Assembly (NCBI GenBank): GCA_024635855.1
Contig: JAGXHZ010000068.1
Coordinates: 1-22,754 of the forward strand
DNA from: Sulfuricurvum sp.
GTDB taxonomy: Bacteria; Campylobacterota; Campylobacteria; Campylobacterales; Sulfurimonadaceae
Reading direction: 5' to 3'
Length of the DNA stretch: 22,754 nt
Part shown: positions 1 to 9,721 of the stretch, in pieces
Numbering within the stretch: the first letter of the stretch is position 1
Layout: each line of letters begins with the position of its first letter
The notes under the pieces: generated by a model
Told to the model about the DNA's origin: nothing
What the model saw: the letters and a program-made list of their open reading frames with translations, nothing else
Databases searched by the model: none
Translations under genes and position numbers: made by a program

Positions 1-591
1 GATGATATCTGCAAGTTCAAGCAGATCTTTATGATCTGGAATTATTCTCGGTTGTGTATAGAAGTTTTTATTGGAAGAATGCACAGACACCATTTCGGCG
101 GCAGCCACATCGCCTGGAAGCCCTAAAACAGCCACTCCCTTCTTGCTTATGGCGTGTTGAATAGCGGATTGTAATCCATTTATGGCTTGTATGGGTGTAT
201 TTGCTAAAAATACATATTTCGAACAATCTTGAAATAGAGATTCAGGTCTTGTCTCTTGAAAGTTGTCCAGCCCCATTTTTTCCGTAATAATCGTCGAGGC
301 AATTGCAATAACAGGATTTTCACTTCTGTTGGCATCATACAGTCCGTTGACTAAATGGACATGCCCAGGTCCACTACTTCCCATACAACAGCCGATGCCA
401 TTGAGCTCAGCTTCCATGGAAGCCGCATAAGCCCCTGCTTCTTCATGTCTGACATGGATCCATTGGAGTCGCCCATCTCTTCGTACAGCGTCATTTACCG
501 GATTAAGACTGTCACCTGTTACGGCATAAATTCTCTTAACACCTGCTTCTACAAGCATTTCTACGAGATGATCAGATACATTTTTTGACAT
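1..591 (-). CDS. poxB: Pyruvate dehydrogenase (quinone), PoxB-type, 5' part
   Basis: This is the N-terminal 197 codons of a thiamine-diphosphate enzyme; the gene runs off the left edge. The ATG is at 591-589, preceded by AGGTGAG. Visible motifs are VKRIYAVTGDSLNP near residues 18-31, the TPP-activating glutamate in VRHEEAGAYAA, the GSSGPGHVHLVNGLYD turn, and FQETRPESLFQDCS. Together they follow E. coli PoxB almost segment for segment and fit it better than acetolactate synthase. PoxB enzymes oxidise pyruvate to acetate and CO2 with ThDP and FAD, passing electrons to membrane quinone. The FAD and C-terminal membrane-binding regions lie outside the window, so membrane attachment cannot be checked. 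A possible -10 (TATAGT on the minus strand, 650-645) lies upstream. It appears monocistronic on this side. Confidence 0.85.
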   Translation of the reverse strand, partial: MSKNVSDHLVEMLVEAGVKRIYAVTGDSLNPVNDAVRRDGRLQWIHVRHEEAGAYAASMEAELNGIGCCMGSSGPGHVHLVNGLYDANRSENPVIAIASTIITEKMGLDNFQETRPESLFQDCSKYVFLANTPIQAINGLQSAIQHAISKKGVAVLGLPGDVAAAEMVSVHSSNKNFYTQPRIIPDHKDLLELADII

Positions 592-771
592 AACTCACCT
601 TTATTAAATTTAACTATAGGTATGAAATACGATTTAATAAACATACTATAACGCTAAAATAGTTAATGGATAAACTGGAATGTCCTCAATGATTTAGTTC
701 TTCATATATCAGCTAAGCTATACTTCGTCTATTAAAAGATATTTATCTTCATCACAAGTAGGAAAAAAATA

Positions 772-1812
772 ATGAATGAAAATTTGCACTCTTCTTCGGA
801 TCTTGAATCGTTAATTTTAACAGCCCAGAATCATCTGAATGGTCTTTTGAATGAGGTCTTTCATCATACAACCGAACGTGCAGTTGTGGTCTATGACACG
901 CGCTGTATGTTATCTAACATTTTGATGCAGGGGTATAAGCGTTCCTTGCCTGAGGCAATATTTGTTGACTTTGATACGCAAACGCCTGAAGAGATACTGG
1001 AAATATTGGTTTCATTGCAGCCGTCTGATTTTGTGGCATTGGTTCAATCTACCAGTTTTAGGCTTGATGCTTTTCGCTTACGTGTCGAGTTGTTTAAGCG
1101 TCAAATCAAAGTCATCGAGCATCCCCATCTAAGCCGCATGTCAGATGATGAAGCACCCTATTACCTCGATTCATTAGCGTACGATGCTGATTATTATCGT
1201 TATGTAGGTCGTACGCTTAAAAGTAAAATAGATTCTGTTGACGGAGGGGTACTTGACAGCGGAGGAGAACTTTTGGTGTATGGATCACCATTTGAGTCTG
1301 CCAAGCTCAATATCGGAGATTATACGGATATGACCAATACCGGCGGTCAGTTTCCACTGGGTGAAGTATTCACCGAAGCGCAAGATTTACGAGCAGTGAA
1401 TGGACGTGTAAAGATTTTTAGTTTCGGCGATGTTACCTATAAGCTGAATTATCCGAAAATTCCTATTACTCTTATTATAGAGCAAGGGCAAGTGATTGAG
1501 TGTGAAAATTCAACTCCGGCATTTGACCTCATACTCTCCAATATACGCAGAGATGAAGGGGGTGTTGTTTGGGTTCGTGAGCTAGGGCTTGGACTCAATA
1601 GAGCCTTTAGCAAAACACGTACGGTTGCCGATACCGGAACTTATGAACGTATGTGCGGTGTCCATTTATCCTTAGGGGCAAAACATGGTATCTATGGCAA
1701 ACCGGGCTTTAAACGCCGCGATGGAACCTACCATGTAGATGTTTTTGCAGACACTCAGAGCTTTACGCTCGGAGATGAGATTGTCTATAGAGATGGGGCT
1801 TGGATTGTTTAA
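772..1812 (+). CDS. M29-type aminopeptidase-like metalloprotein
   Basis: A 346-residue soluble protein without signal peptide. The C-terminal half resembles the peptidase M29 (thermophilic aminopeptidase) and NicX-like fold: GEVFTEA with Glu198, VRELGLGLN with Glu270, CGVHLSLGAKHGIY with His298, His305 and Tyr308, and YHVDVFAD with His321 and Asp323. These match the order of the Glu, Glu, His, Tyr, His, Asp metal and active-site ligands known for M29, so a two-metal hydrolase site looks intact. The N-terminal half (1-165) is less distinctive. Length is somewhat below the usual ~400 residues of M29 enzymes. AGGA lies about 8 bases before the ATG. It stands alone on this strand and converges on the chemoreceptor gene with 8 bases between stops. 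The substrate is unknown; a dioxygenase relative of the same fold is possible. Confidence 0.6.
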   Translation: MNENLHSSSDLESLILTAQNHLNGLLNEVFHHTTERAVVVYDTRCMLSNILMQGYKRSLPEAIFVDFDTQTPEEILEILVSLQPSDFVALVQSTSFRLDAFRLRVELFKRQIKVIEHPHLSRMSDDEAPYYLDSLAYDADYYRYVGRTLKSKIDSVDGGVLDSGGELLVYGSPFESAKLNIGDYTDMTNTGGQFPLGEVFTEAQDLRAVNGRVKIFSFGDVTYKLNYPKIPITLIIEQGQVIECENSTPAFDLILSNIRRDEGGVVWVRELGLGLNRAFSKTRTVADTGTYERMCGVHLSLGAKHGIYGKPGFKRRDGTYHVDVFADTQSFTLGDEIVYRDGAWIV

Positions 1813-1820
1813 AGATCTAT

Positions 1821-2915
1821 TTACTGCTTTTCGTGGAGCATTTTATCGAGAATAGTAAATACATCATCACTGGCTTGTTCCATATCTTGGAATATTTTCA
1901 CAAATGCATCCGATCCGATACTCTCTTTTTGCATTAGATCAAAAATCTTGTGGGTTGAGTTATGGACAATGGCGTGAGGAGCTTCAAGGGATGCGTAACT
2001 GGATGTTTTTTTGAAAAAATCGGCACCTTCACCTTCGAGGTACCATTTTCCAAGTCGGCAATTATGATGATCTACAAATACAAATGCCTCTTTTTTCATG
2101 ACCGCTGAGAGATAGGTGTTTATTTTCCAAATAACATGATCGAGTTTCGCTAAACTCATAAAAATCCGTTCCGCAGTATGTGCAGTGTTCGTAAAGGTAT
2201 GACGCATTAGTGATGCATTTTGTTCCATATTGGTATTGAAACTTGCTACGGATATATTAGACTCCGTGATTCTTTCTTGGATCAGTTCAAATTTTTCTCC
2301 GATTGTGTTAACGTCTTGTTTCATGGATTGCAATGAGATATTAATTTCACTGATCGCTTTATCGGTACGGTCGGCAAGTTTGCGTACTTCATCTGCTACA
2401 ACAGCAAATCCACGACCATGTTCTCCAGCACGAGCGGCTTCAATAGCTGCATTGAGTGCCAAGAGATTCGTTTGATCAGAAATATCTTTTATAAGACCTA
2501 AGATACTAGCTACGTCCTGAGCACGTTGAGAAAGAGCTTGAACTGTATCCATAGAATCCAAAGCCAAATGGTTCAAATCCTCTAAGGTTACTGAAATGGA
2601 AGATGCTTTGCTTCCAAGATCAATAATATTTTCTAAAAGTGACATCGATTGCGCAATATTTTCTTTTGATGCGGTAACGGATGTTGACATGTTACTTTGA
2701 ATATCAACAAGATTTTTTTTGAGCTGCTGATTTTCATAGGTCATTATGGATGATGCATTCTCACATTTGTGCTCTGTCATTTGAGATTGGATAAACATCT
2801 CTTTTTCATGAAGAGTATCGTTTAAACGCTGGTTTTGCTGTTTGAGTTCCTCATTCTCTTTTTTAACGCGGTCTAACTCATTGTTTAAAACGTCATCATT
2901 ACCAAACCAACCCAT
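1821..2915 (-). CDS. Soluble methyl-accepting chemotaxis protein with CZB zinc domain (TlpD-like)
   Basis: A 364-residue chemoreceptor with no transmembrane segment, so cytoplasmic. Residues 9-70 are a charged coiled coil. The signalling hairpin is clear at about 142-183, with [18 protein letters not shown] and [16 protein letters not shown], the CheA/CheW contact region. The C-terminus (about 258-325) is a CZB domain: His260, then HxCxLGKW with His284 and Cys286, then His314 and His318. This layout matches Helicobacter pylori TlpD, a cytosolic receptor whose CZB zinc site senses oxidants or HOCl and zinc. The ATG at 2915 follows AAAGGAAA. It stands apart from other chemotaxis genes, so it is an orphan receptor feeding a CheA/CheW complex encoded elsewhere. 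The signal sensed here is inferred from the family only. Confidence 0.9.
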   Translation of the reverse strand: MGWFGNDDVLNNELDRVKKENEELKQQNQRLNDTLHEKEMFIQSQMTEHKCENASSIMTYENQQLKKNLVDIQSNMSTSVTASKENIAQSMSLLENIIDLGSKASSISVTLEDLNHLALDSMDTVQALSQRAQDVASILGLIKDISDQTNLLALNAAIEAARAGEHGRGFAVVADEVRKLADRTDKAISEINISLQSMKQDVNTIGEKFELIQERITESNISVASFNTNMEQNASLMRHTFTNTAHTAERIFMSLAKLDHVIWKINTYLSAVMKKEAFVFVDHHNCRLGKWYLEGEGADFFKKTSSYASLEAPHAIVHNSTHKIFDLMQKESIGSDAFVKIFQDMEQASDDVFTILDKMLHEKQ

Positions 2916-2992
2916 GCTGTTTCCTTTAGTATCATTTTATAATACATATCATATATGAAAAAAGTTACAAAAAAATCTCAATGTACAACAAA

Positions 2993-4804
2993 CTAACAAT
3001 CTAGCGTTAAGCATAATGCCAAAAATGCTTCGCCATATCGCTCAAATTTCACATCCCCTACTCCGCCTACTTGCAGCATTTCGTCTTTATTTTTTGGAAG
3101 TTTTACTGCCATATCCTGAAGCGTTTTATCACTAAAAACGACATAGGGAGGGACGCCTGCTTGTTTGGCAATATCGGTTCTAAGAATCCGTAATCGCTCA
3201 AAGACAGGGTGATTTTCACCGGAAGCGTAGGTTGCTTTAGCCGTACTTGAAGATCCTTTTTTCTTCTCTGTCAGCCTCTCTTTTCGAATTGTCACAGGGA
3301 GAGACTTTTTGATAATCTCTAATCCGTATTCATCGAGTTGCATCACTTTGAATTCACCTTGTCTCAGAGCTTTTAATTCGAGAAGTCTGTCCCCTATTGT
3401 GAGCCACTGACCACGACTTTTATCTTTTCCGATCCCGTAGACCGAGAGAGTGCTATGCCCATTTTGGGCTATTTTATCATTCCCAGACCCTAGTAAAATA
3501 TCAACAACATAATGGAGCCCGAACCGCTGTCCGCTACGATAAACGCTAGAAAGGAGCTTGAGCGACTCTTGGGTAATATCAATACTCTCTTTATCGGGTT
3601 GGAGACAATTGTCACATCGTGTTTGGCATGCTGAGGCACTGTCATCGAAATACTCGGCGATGAGTTGATGGCGGCATACTTGCGATGATGCAAACTTGGA
3701 TGTTGCTTCCAATTTTTCAAACGCTAATTTTTTATACGCCGATTCGGGTTGCGACTCGATCATCCGTCGGCGCTCTAAAAAATCCGAGGCAGAAAAGAGT
3801 AATAAAGTAGAAGCATCCAAACCATCACGCCCCGCTCGTCCGATCTCTTGATAGTAGTTCTCGATGGTTTTGGGCAGTGAAGTGTGAACGACGAATCGTA
3901 TGTTGCTTTTATCAATCCCCATTCCAAAAGCGACGGTAGCAACAACAACTCTGATCTCATCATTCAAAAATGCTCTATAGGTTTCATTTTTTTGCAGTGT
4001 CGGCAATCCTGCATGATACGCTTGGGCAGGAATTTTTTTCAGGCTTAGAAATTGTGCCAGTTCTTCAGCCTCCTTACGGGTAAACGTGTAGACGATACCG
4101 CTTTCATTCTCATAGCTGCCTAAAAAATCCATCAGCTGTTCACGACCGTTTCCGTTTCGATTCTGTGCCGTGATCGTGAGGTTTTCTCTCGACACTTTGG
4201 CCCGTATGAGTACCGCATCTTTGAGCCTGAGTTGAGAAAGAATGTCGTGTTCGACTAGATGAGTCGCCGTGGCCGTAAATGCGGCTATGGGTACAGAGGG
4301 GAAAAGCTCCCGCAAATGGTACAGCTGTCGATAGTCTTCACGAAATTCATGTCCCCATTCGCTGACACAGTGTGCTTCATCGACTACAAAAAAATCGATC
4401 GGAACATTGCGCAAAAATCGGATAAACTCTCCGCTTTTCAACCGCTCCGGTGCAACATACAAAAATTTGAGCTCTGCACTCATTGCTTTTTGCATCGTCA
4501 TCTCAATCTCTTGAGCCGTTTGCATGGAGGATACCATTGCCGCCTCTATCCCAAAAGCCGACAGCGCTGTAATCTGATCGTGCATCAGTGCCAAAAGAGG
4601 AGAAACCACCACCGTCACACCGTTCATCAACAGTGAAGGAAGTTGATAGCACAATGATTTTCCAGCACCCGTGGGTAAAATCATCATCACATCCTCTCCG
4701 GCAATGATGGCGTCAACGGCTTCTTCTTGAAATGCTCTAAAAGAGGAATGTCCAAATACGCTTTTAAGTACCGAGTACTTTTTATTCTCAGCTAACACGG
4801 GCAT
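2993..4804 (-). CDS. recQ: ATP-dependent DNA helicase RecQ
   Basis: A 603-residue RecQ with the full classical architecture. The SF2 core has Walker A PTGAGKS (44-50), DEAH (142-145), SAT-like TATAT (177-181) and motif VI QEIGRAGRDG (319-328). The zinc-binding element has Cys377, Cys393, Cys397 and Cys400. An RQC winged helix follows at about 410-505 and an HRDC domain at about 531-600. RecQ unwinds DNA 3' to 5' in recombination repair and stalled-fork processing. The start at 4804 has AAGG abutting the ATG, which is unusually close, so a slightly different start is possible, although the N-terminus aligns with other RecQ proteins. The stop is TAG. It is transcribed away from aspS; a -10 TATAAT lies about 31 bases upstream. 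Confidence 0.95.
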   Translation of the reverse strand: MPVLAENKKYSVLKSVFGHSSFRAFQEEAVDAIIAGEDVMMILPTGAGKSLCYQLPSLLMNGVTVVVSPLLALMHDQITALSAFGIEAAMVSSMQTAQEIEMTMQKAMSAELKFLYVAPERLKSGEFIRFLRNVPIDFFVVDEAHCVSEWGHEFREDYRQLYHLRELFPSVPIAAFTATATHLVEHDILSQLRLKDAVLIRAKVSRENLTITAQNRNGNGREQLMDFLGSYENESGIVYTFTRKEAEELAQFLSLKKIPAQAYHAGLPTLQKNETYRAFLNDEIRVVVATVAFGMGIDKSNIRFVVHTSLPKTIENYYQEIGRAGRDGLDASTLLLFSASDFLERRRMIESQPESAYKKLAFEKLEATSKFASSQVCRHQLIAEYFDDSASACQTRCDNCLQPDKESIDITQESLKLLSSVYRSGQRFGLHYVVDILLGSGNDKIAQNGHSTLSVYGIGKDKSRGQWLTIGDRLLELKALRQGEFKVMQLDEYGLEIIKKSLPVTIRKERLTEKKKGSSSTAKATYASGENHPVFERLRILRTDIAKQAGVPPYVVFSDKTLQDMAVKLPKNKDEMLQVGGVGDVKFERYGEAFLALCLTLDC

Positions 4805-4834
4805 CCTTATTTAATACAGTTCTTTTATTCGCGA

Positions 4835-4840
4835 ATTATA
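4835..4840 (-). promoter_or_regulatory. -10 box of the recQ promoter
   Basis: Minus-strand TATAAT preceded by GC, about 31 bases upstream of the recQ ATG. No recognisable -35 box, as is common in Campylobacterota. It lies back to back with the aspS -10 box. Confidence 0.6.
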
Positions 4841-4895
4841 GCACCATCACTAACCTCTAATCTCAACTATTATCAAACCAAAAGATTGTAAGCGG

Positions 4896-4901
4896 TATAA
4901 T
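4896..4901 (+). promoter_or_regulatory. -10 box of the aspS-adk promoter
   Basis: TATAAT in the context GCGGTATAATTG, 28 bases before the aspS TTG codon. No clear -35 box. It would drive the aspS-adk-adk transcript. Confidence 0.65.
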
Positions 4902-4929
4902 TGCGAAAAATTAACCCAAGGACTTTGAT

Positions 4930-6684
4930 TTGAGAAGTCATTTTTGTACTGAATTAAATGAAACAAACGTTGGCGAAAAAGTCGTTTTATGTGGTTGGGC
5001 GAACAGTCACCGCGACCACGGTGGTATCGTTTTTATTGATTTACGTGATAAAAGCGGTTTGATCCAACTCGTCTGTGATCCTGCGGACAATGCAAATGCG
5101 CACAAATTGGCGAGTGAAGTTCGTGATGAGTTTGTCCTCATAGCCCATGGACGTATTCGCGCTCGTGGTGAAGGACTGGTTAACCCGCGTCTCAAAACCG
5201 GTGCTATCGAAGTGATAGTGGATGAACTAATCATCGAAAACCGTTCTGAGGCTGTCCCATTTATGATTGGTGACAACAATGTCGGTGAAGAAATACGTCT
5301 TAAATACCGCTATTTGGATTTGCGTAATCCCGCGATGTACAACACTTTTTTACTTCGTTCAAAAGCTGCCATTGCTGCACGTAATGTTCTTGACAGTCTT
5401 GGATTTTTGGAAGTCGAAACGCCTATTTTGACCAAATCAACCCCAGAGGGTGCACGCGACTATCTCGTCCCAAGCCGTGTTCATGAGGGTGAGTTTTACG
5501 CCCTTCCCCAATCGCCGCAGTTGTTTAAACAGCTTTTGATGGTGGGCGGATTTGACCGTTATTTCCAAATCGCGAAATGTTTCCGTGATGAAGATTTACG
5601 TGCCGATCGTCAACCGGAATTTACCCAAATCGATGTCGAGATGTCATTTTGTAATCAAGAAGACGTTATCCGTGTTGCAGAAGAATTGATTGTCGGAATG
5701 TTCGCAAGTGCGGGACATACCGTGGTTACTCCATTTAACCGCATCAAATATTCTGATGCGATGGAATGGTACGGATCGGATAAGCCGGATCTTCGCTATG
5801 ACCTAAAAATGGTTGATGTTATTGATATCTTTGAACGTTGTGACAATGAAATCTTCACCGCAATTGCCGCAAACTCGAAAATGAACCGTATCAAAGCGCT
5901 TCGTGTTCCAGGGGCTGATTTAGTCTTCTCTAAACGTGAGATGAAAAGCTTCGAAGATTATGTCCGTAAATTTGGGGCAAAAGGGCTTGGCTATTTCCAG
6001 ATGAAAGAAGAGGGTCTCAAAGGACCTCTTGAAAAATTCTTTACTGCTGAAGATTTACAGCTTCTTGTAGATCGTACTGAACTTCAAGTTGGCGACGTTG
6101 TCTTCTTTGGTGCCGGAGATAAGAAAACGGTTTGGGATTATATGGGACGTTTCCGTATTTTCATCGCAGAGCATGAGAAAATGAATCTTATCGACAAAGA
6201 TCGTTTTGAGTTCGTATGGGTTGTTGATTTCCCGATGTTCGAAATCGAAGACGGTCGCGTCAAAGCGCTGCACCATCCATTTACAATGCCGCGTGATTTG
6301 AATCATGAGCATCTTGAAGACATTGAATCCATCGCGTATGACATCGTTCTAAACGGTACGGAACTGGGTGGCGGATCGATTCGTATTCATAAACAAGCTC
6401 TTCAAGAGCAAATCTTTAGATTATTGGGAATTGAAGAAGAAGAAGCTCAAGAGAAATTTGGCTTCCTTCTCGATGCACTCAAATTCGGAGCACCTCCCCA
6501 TGGCGGATTTGCGATCGGATTTGACCGTTTCATGATGCTATTGTCGAAAAAAGAGAGCATTCGTGACGTTATTGCGTTCCCAAAAACACAAAAAGCATCC
6601 TGTATCATGACGCAGGCACCAAGTCCGGTGGAGCTCACTCAGCTTCGTGAACTTCATATCCGCCTTCGTGAAAGTGCCAAATAA
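4930..6684 (+). CDS. aspS: Aspartyl-tRNA synthetase, probably non-discriminating (Asp/Asn)
   Basis: A 584-residue bacterial-type class II AspRS. It has an N-terminal OB anticodon domain (about 1-105), class II motif 2 [16 protein letters not shown] (about 218-233), a bacterial insertion domain, and motif 3 with [13 protein letters not shown] near 525. The start is TTG at 4930, not ATG: the resulting MRSHFC N-terminus matches other AspRS proteins (MRTEYC in E. coli, MRSHYC in Pseudomonas), and AAGGA sits 7 bases upstream. The anticodon domain carries His30 in RDHGG and Gly82 in GEGLVNP, the residues linked to relaxed anticodon recognition in the Pseudomonas aeruginosa enzyme. I infer that it charges both tRNA-Asp and tRNA-Asn, which would require GatCAB elsewhere. 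First gene of an aspS-adk-adk unit; the next gene starts 3 bases after the stop. Confidence 0.95.
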   Translation: MRSHFCTELNETNVGEKVVLCGWANSHRDHGGIVFIDLRDKSGLIQLVCDPADNANAHKLASEVRDEFVLIAHGRIRARGEGLVNPRLKTGAIEVIVDELIIENRSEAVPFMIGDNNVGEEIRLKYRYLDLRNPAMYNTFLLRSKAAIAARNVLDSLGFLEVETPILTKSTPEGARDYLVPSRVHEGEFYALPQSPQLFKQLLMVGGFDRYFQIAKCFRDEDLRADRQPEFTQIDVEMSFCNQEDVIRVAEELIVGMFASAGHTVVTPFNRIKYSDAMEWYGSDKPDLRYDLKMVDVIDIFERCDNEIFTAIAANSKMNRIKALRVPGADLVFSKREMKSFEDYVRKFGAKGLGYFQMKEEGLKGPLEKFFTAEDLQLLVDRTELQVGDVVFFGAGDKKTVWDYMGRFRIFIAEHEKMNLIDKDRFEFVWVVDFPMFEIEDGRVKALHHPFTMPRDLNHEHLEDIESIAYDIVLNGTELGGGSIRIHKQALQEQIFRLLGIEEEEAQEKFGFLLDALKFGAPPHGGFAIGFDRFMMLLSKKESIRDVIAFPKTQKASCIMTQAPSPVELTQLRELHIRLRESAK

Positions 6685-6687
6685 TCA

Positions 6688-7928
<1,241 letters not shown>

Positions 7929-7933
7929 TAATT

Positions 7934-7950
7934 CCGTTCGCTACGAACGG
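7934..7950. terminator. Bidirectional hairpin terminator between adk and flgG
   Basis: Perfect 7-bp stem CCGTTCG / CGAACGG with a 3-base loop, placed in the 28-base gap between the convergent adk and flgG stops. Read from the flgG side it is followed by AATTATTATTTT, a fair U-tract. Read from the adk side the tail is less T-rich. Confidence 0.7.
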
Positions 7951-7956
7951 GTTATC

Positions 7957-8745
7957 TTATCGTTTCAGTCCATTGGTTGTTGCCAACATTTCATCACTTG
8001 TCGTAATTACTTTTGAATTCGCATCGTATGCACGCTGACCTGTGATTAGATCGGTAAGTTCAACAACCAACTGAACGTTTGAAAGTTCCACAAATCCTTG
8101 TCTGATGTTGCCCAATCCCGTATCTCCAGGTGTCCCCTCGACAGGTTGTCCCGAACTGTCCGTTTCGACAAAAAGATTATCTCCCATTGCATGCAGACCC
8201 GCCGGATTGATAAAGTTTGTAAGGGTAAGTTGCCCTACTTGGGTTGCTTGTGCTTGTCCCGGTTGAGTGACACTGACAATACCGTCTGTTCCGATACTAA
8301 TATCAATGGCATCATCGGGAATAACAATTTCAGGAATGACCGTATATCCGTCTGAATTCACCAGTGTCCCATTTTGATCCACTTTTAATGAGCCGTTTCG
8401 AGTGTACACTTCCGTACCATTAGGAAGCTGCAATTTCAAAAATCCTTTTCCTGTAATCGCCAAATCAAGAGAGTTATCAGTTTGCTTTAAACCCCCTTCT
8501 GAAAATATTTTATTAATAGCTGTCGGACGTACCCCAAGACCCACTTCAATTCCCGTTGGAGATTTAGTTGTATCACTCGTAGACGTTCCCGCATACGTCA
8601 TAACTTTATACATCAAATCCGCAAATTCAGCACGTGATTTTTTATATCCCATCGTATTAACGTTGGCAATATTATTCGCCGTGGTATCGATTTGGGTTTG
8701 CATAGCCATCATTCCCGTAGAACTGGTGTAAAGTGATTGCATCAT
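7957..8745 (-). CDS. flgG: Flagellar distal rod protein FlgG
   Basis: 262 residues, the usual FlgG length. The N-terminal rod signature is present (TTANNIANVNTMGYKKSRAE, about 22-41), and the matching C-terminal helix has ELTDLITGQRAYDANSKVI. FlgG forms the distal rod of the flagellar axial structure that crosses the peptidoglycan and outer membrane; it is exported by the flagellar type III apparatus and so has no cleaved signal peptide. TAAGGAG lies 8 bases before the first of two consecutive ATG codons. It is 16 bases downstream of flgF and shares its sigma-54 promoter. Confidence 0.95.
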   Translation of the reverse strand: MMQSLYTSSTGMMAMQTQIDTTANNIANVNTMGYKKSRAEFADLMYKVMTYAGTSTSDTTKSPTGIEVGLGVRPTAINKIFSEGGLKQTDNSLDLAITGKGFLKLQLPNGTEVYTRNGSLKVDQNGTLVNSDGYTVIPEIVIPDDAIDISIGTDGIVSVTQPGQAQATQVGQLTLTNFINPAGLHAMGDNLFVETDSSGQPVEGTPGDTGLGNIRQGFVELSNVQLVVELTDLITGQRAYDANSKVITTSDEMLATTNGLKR

Positions 8746-8761
8746 AATTTTATCTCCTTAA

Positions 8762-9586
8762 TTATCGTCGAGTAACAGCGATTTTTTCAATAGCATCGCG
8801 ATTCATATCGTTCATCTGAGCATCCATTGCTTTTTGGTACATCCCAACAAGCCGATTAGCTTCGATAAGACCTATCATCTCATTCACCGAATTAACATTG
8901 CTCTTTTCAGTATAACCTTGCATGACTCCCCCGCTTTGATCAACGGGAGTTAGAGGAACAGAAGTGTCCGGAATGTAGAGGTTATCTCCCTCCTTTTTAA
9001 GCAAACGGATGTTTTGCGGTTCCACTATCATGAGCTTTTTACCGGCTATCATCTGCGTAGAGCCGGGAACATTAGTGCTGATAAGCCCATTTTTATCAAT
9101 GCTTATGACTGAATCTTCAGGATTAAGCTTAATAGCTGTTTTAGATTGAAAATAATCACTGGAAAGAACTTCATATCCTTGCTTATTCACTAGTTTCCCC
9201 TCATCATTGAGAGTAAAGAGCCCATCCCGTGTCAAACGCGCTCCTTGAGGTGTATTCACTGCAAAAAACTGTCCTTCTTTAGCAAGTGCCAAATCCAAAG
9301 AATTATCGGTTTTTTGCAGTGTCCCTTGTGAAAAATCCGTATACGCATCGGTTATTTGCGGAACACGTGCCAAAGATCGATTTAAATACGAGGCAGCTTC
9401 TGTCGTATCATTCTTGAGTGGAAGGGTATCTATCGCCTCTTTATAGTGTTTAGCAAAATCACCTGTAATCAATTGTTCTTTCTTGTAGCCGGATGTATTG
9501 GCATTAGCCAAGTTGGCTGCAATGGTATCAATACGGTTGAATTGTGTAATCATTCCACCCGTAGCAGCGTAATATCCCGTTTGCAT
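8762..9586 (-). CDS. flgF: Flagellar proximal rod protein FlgF (FlgG2)
   Basis: A flagellar rod/hook-basal-body family protein of 274 residues. N-terminal MQTGYYAATGGMITQFNRID and NLANANTSGYKK, middle QKTDNSLDLAL, and C-terminal EMIGLIEANRLVGMYQKAMD are typical of FlgF and of the H. pylori gene often labelled flgG1. I chose the ATG at 9586: GGAG is 7 bases upstream of it, and relatives begin MQNGYY. An upstream in-frame GTG at 9592 would leave only one base after GGAG. It would form the proximal rod and be exported by the flagellar secretion system. First gene of flgF-flgG, with a sigma-54 site about 35 bases upstream. Confidence 0.92.
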   Translation of the reverse strand: MQTGYYAATGGMITQFNRIDTIAANLANANTSGYKKEQLITGDFAKHYKEAIDTLPLKNDTTEAASYLNRSLARVPQITDAYTDFSQGTLQKTDNSLDLALAKEGQFFAVNTPQGARLTRDGLFTLNDEGKLVNKQGYEVLSSDYFQSKTAIKLNPEDSVISIDKNGLISTNVPGSTQMIAGKKLMIVEPQNIRLLKKEGDNLYIPDTSVPLTPVDQSGGVMQGYTEKSNVNSVNEMIGLIEANRLVGMYQKAMDAQMNDMNRDAIEKIAVTRR

Positions 9587-9619
9587 TGGCACTCTCCAAA
9601 TTCAATATTAACTTTCTAA

Positions 9620-9635
9620 AGCAAAGGCTATTCCA
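9620..9635 (-). promoter_or_regulatory. Sigma-54 (RpoN) promoter of flgF-flgG
   Basis: On the minus strand the sequence is TGGAATAGCCTTTGCT. The -24 GG (9634-9633) and -12 GC (9622-9621) are separated by exactly the 10 bases required by the TGGCAC-N5-TTGC consensus. Transcription would begin near 9609, about 23 bases before the flgF ATG. RpoN control of rod genes is established in Campylobacter and Helicobacter. Confidence 0.8.
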
Positions 9636-9678
9636 CTTTTTAAAAATACTTAATTAGGCTAATTTAATACTATTTCGG

Positions 9679-9684
9679 TATAAT
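9679..9684 (+). promoter_or_regulatory. -10 box of the rpoD promoter
   Basis: TATAAT in the context TTTCGGTATAATCC, 37 bases before the rpoD ATG. There is no clear -35 box. A strong ribosome site AAGGGAG follows at 9705-9711. Confidence 0.7.
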
Positions 9685-9721
9685 CCGATTCTTTTTAAAA
9701 CCGCAAGGGAGCTTTTAGCGT

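Noticed and set aside
592..771. Small RNA or riboswitch in the gap between poxB and the M29-like gene
   Set aside because: Only AT-rich sequence and weak -10-like boxes; no stable hairpin or known aptamer pattern was seen.
4259..4636. Antisense open frame of 125 codons within recQ
   Set aside because: Cys/His/Arg-rich composition typical of a shadow; recQ motifs on the other strand are complete.
9587..9592. GTG at 9592 as the start of flgF
   Set aside because: GGAG would be only one base away, whereas the ATG at 9586 has normal spacing and gives the conserved MQTGYY start.
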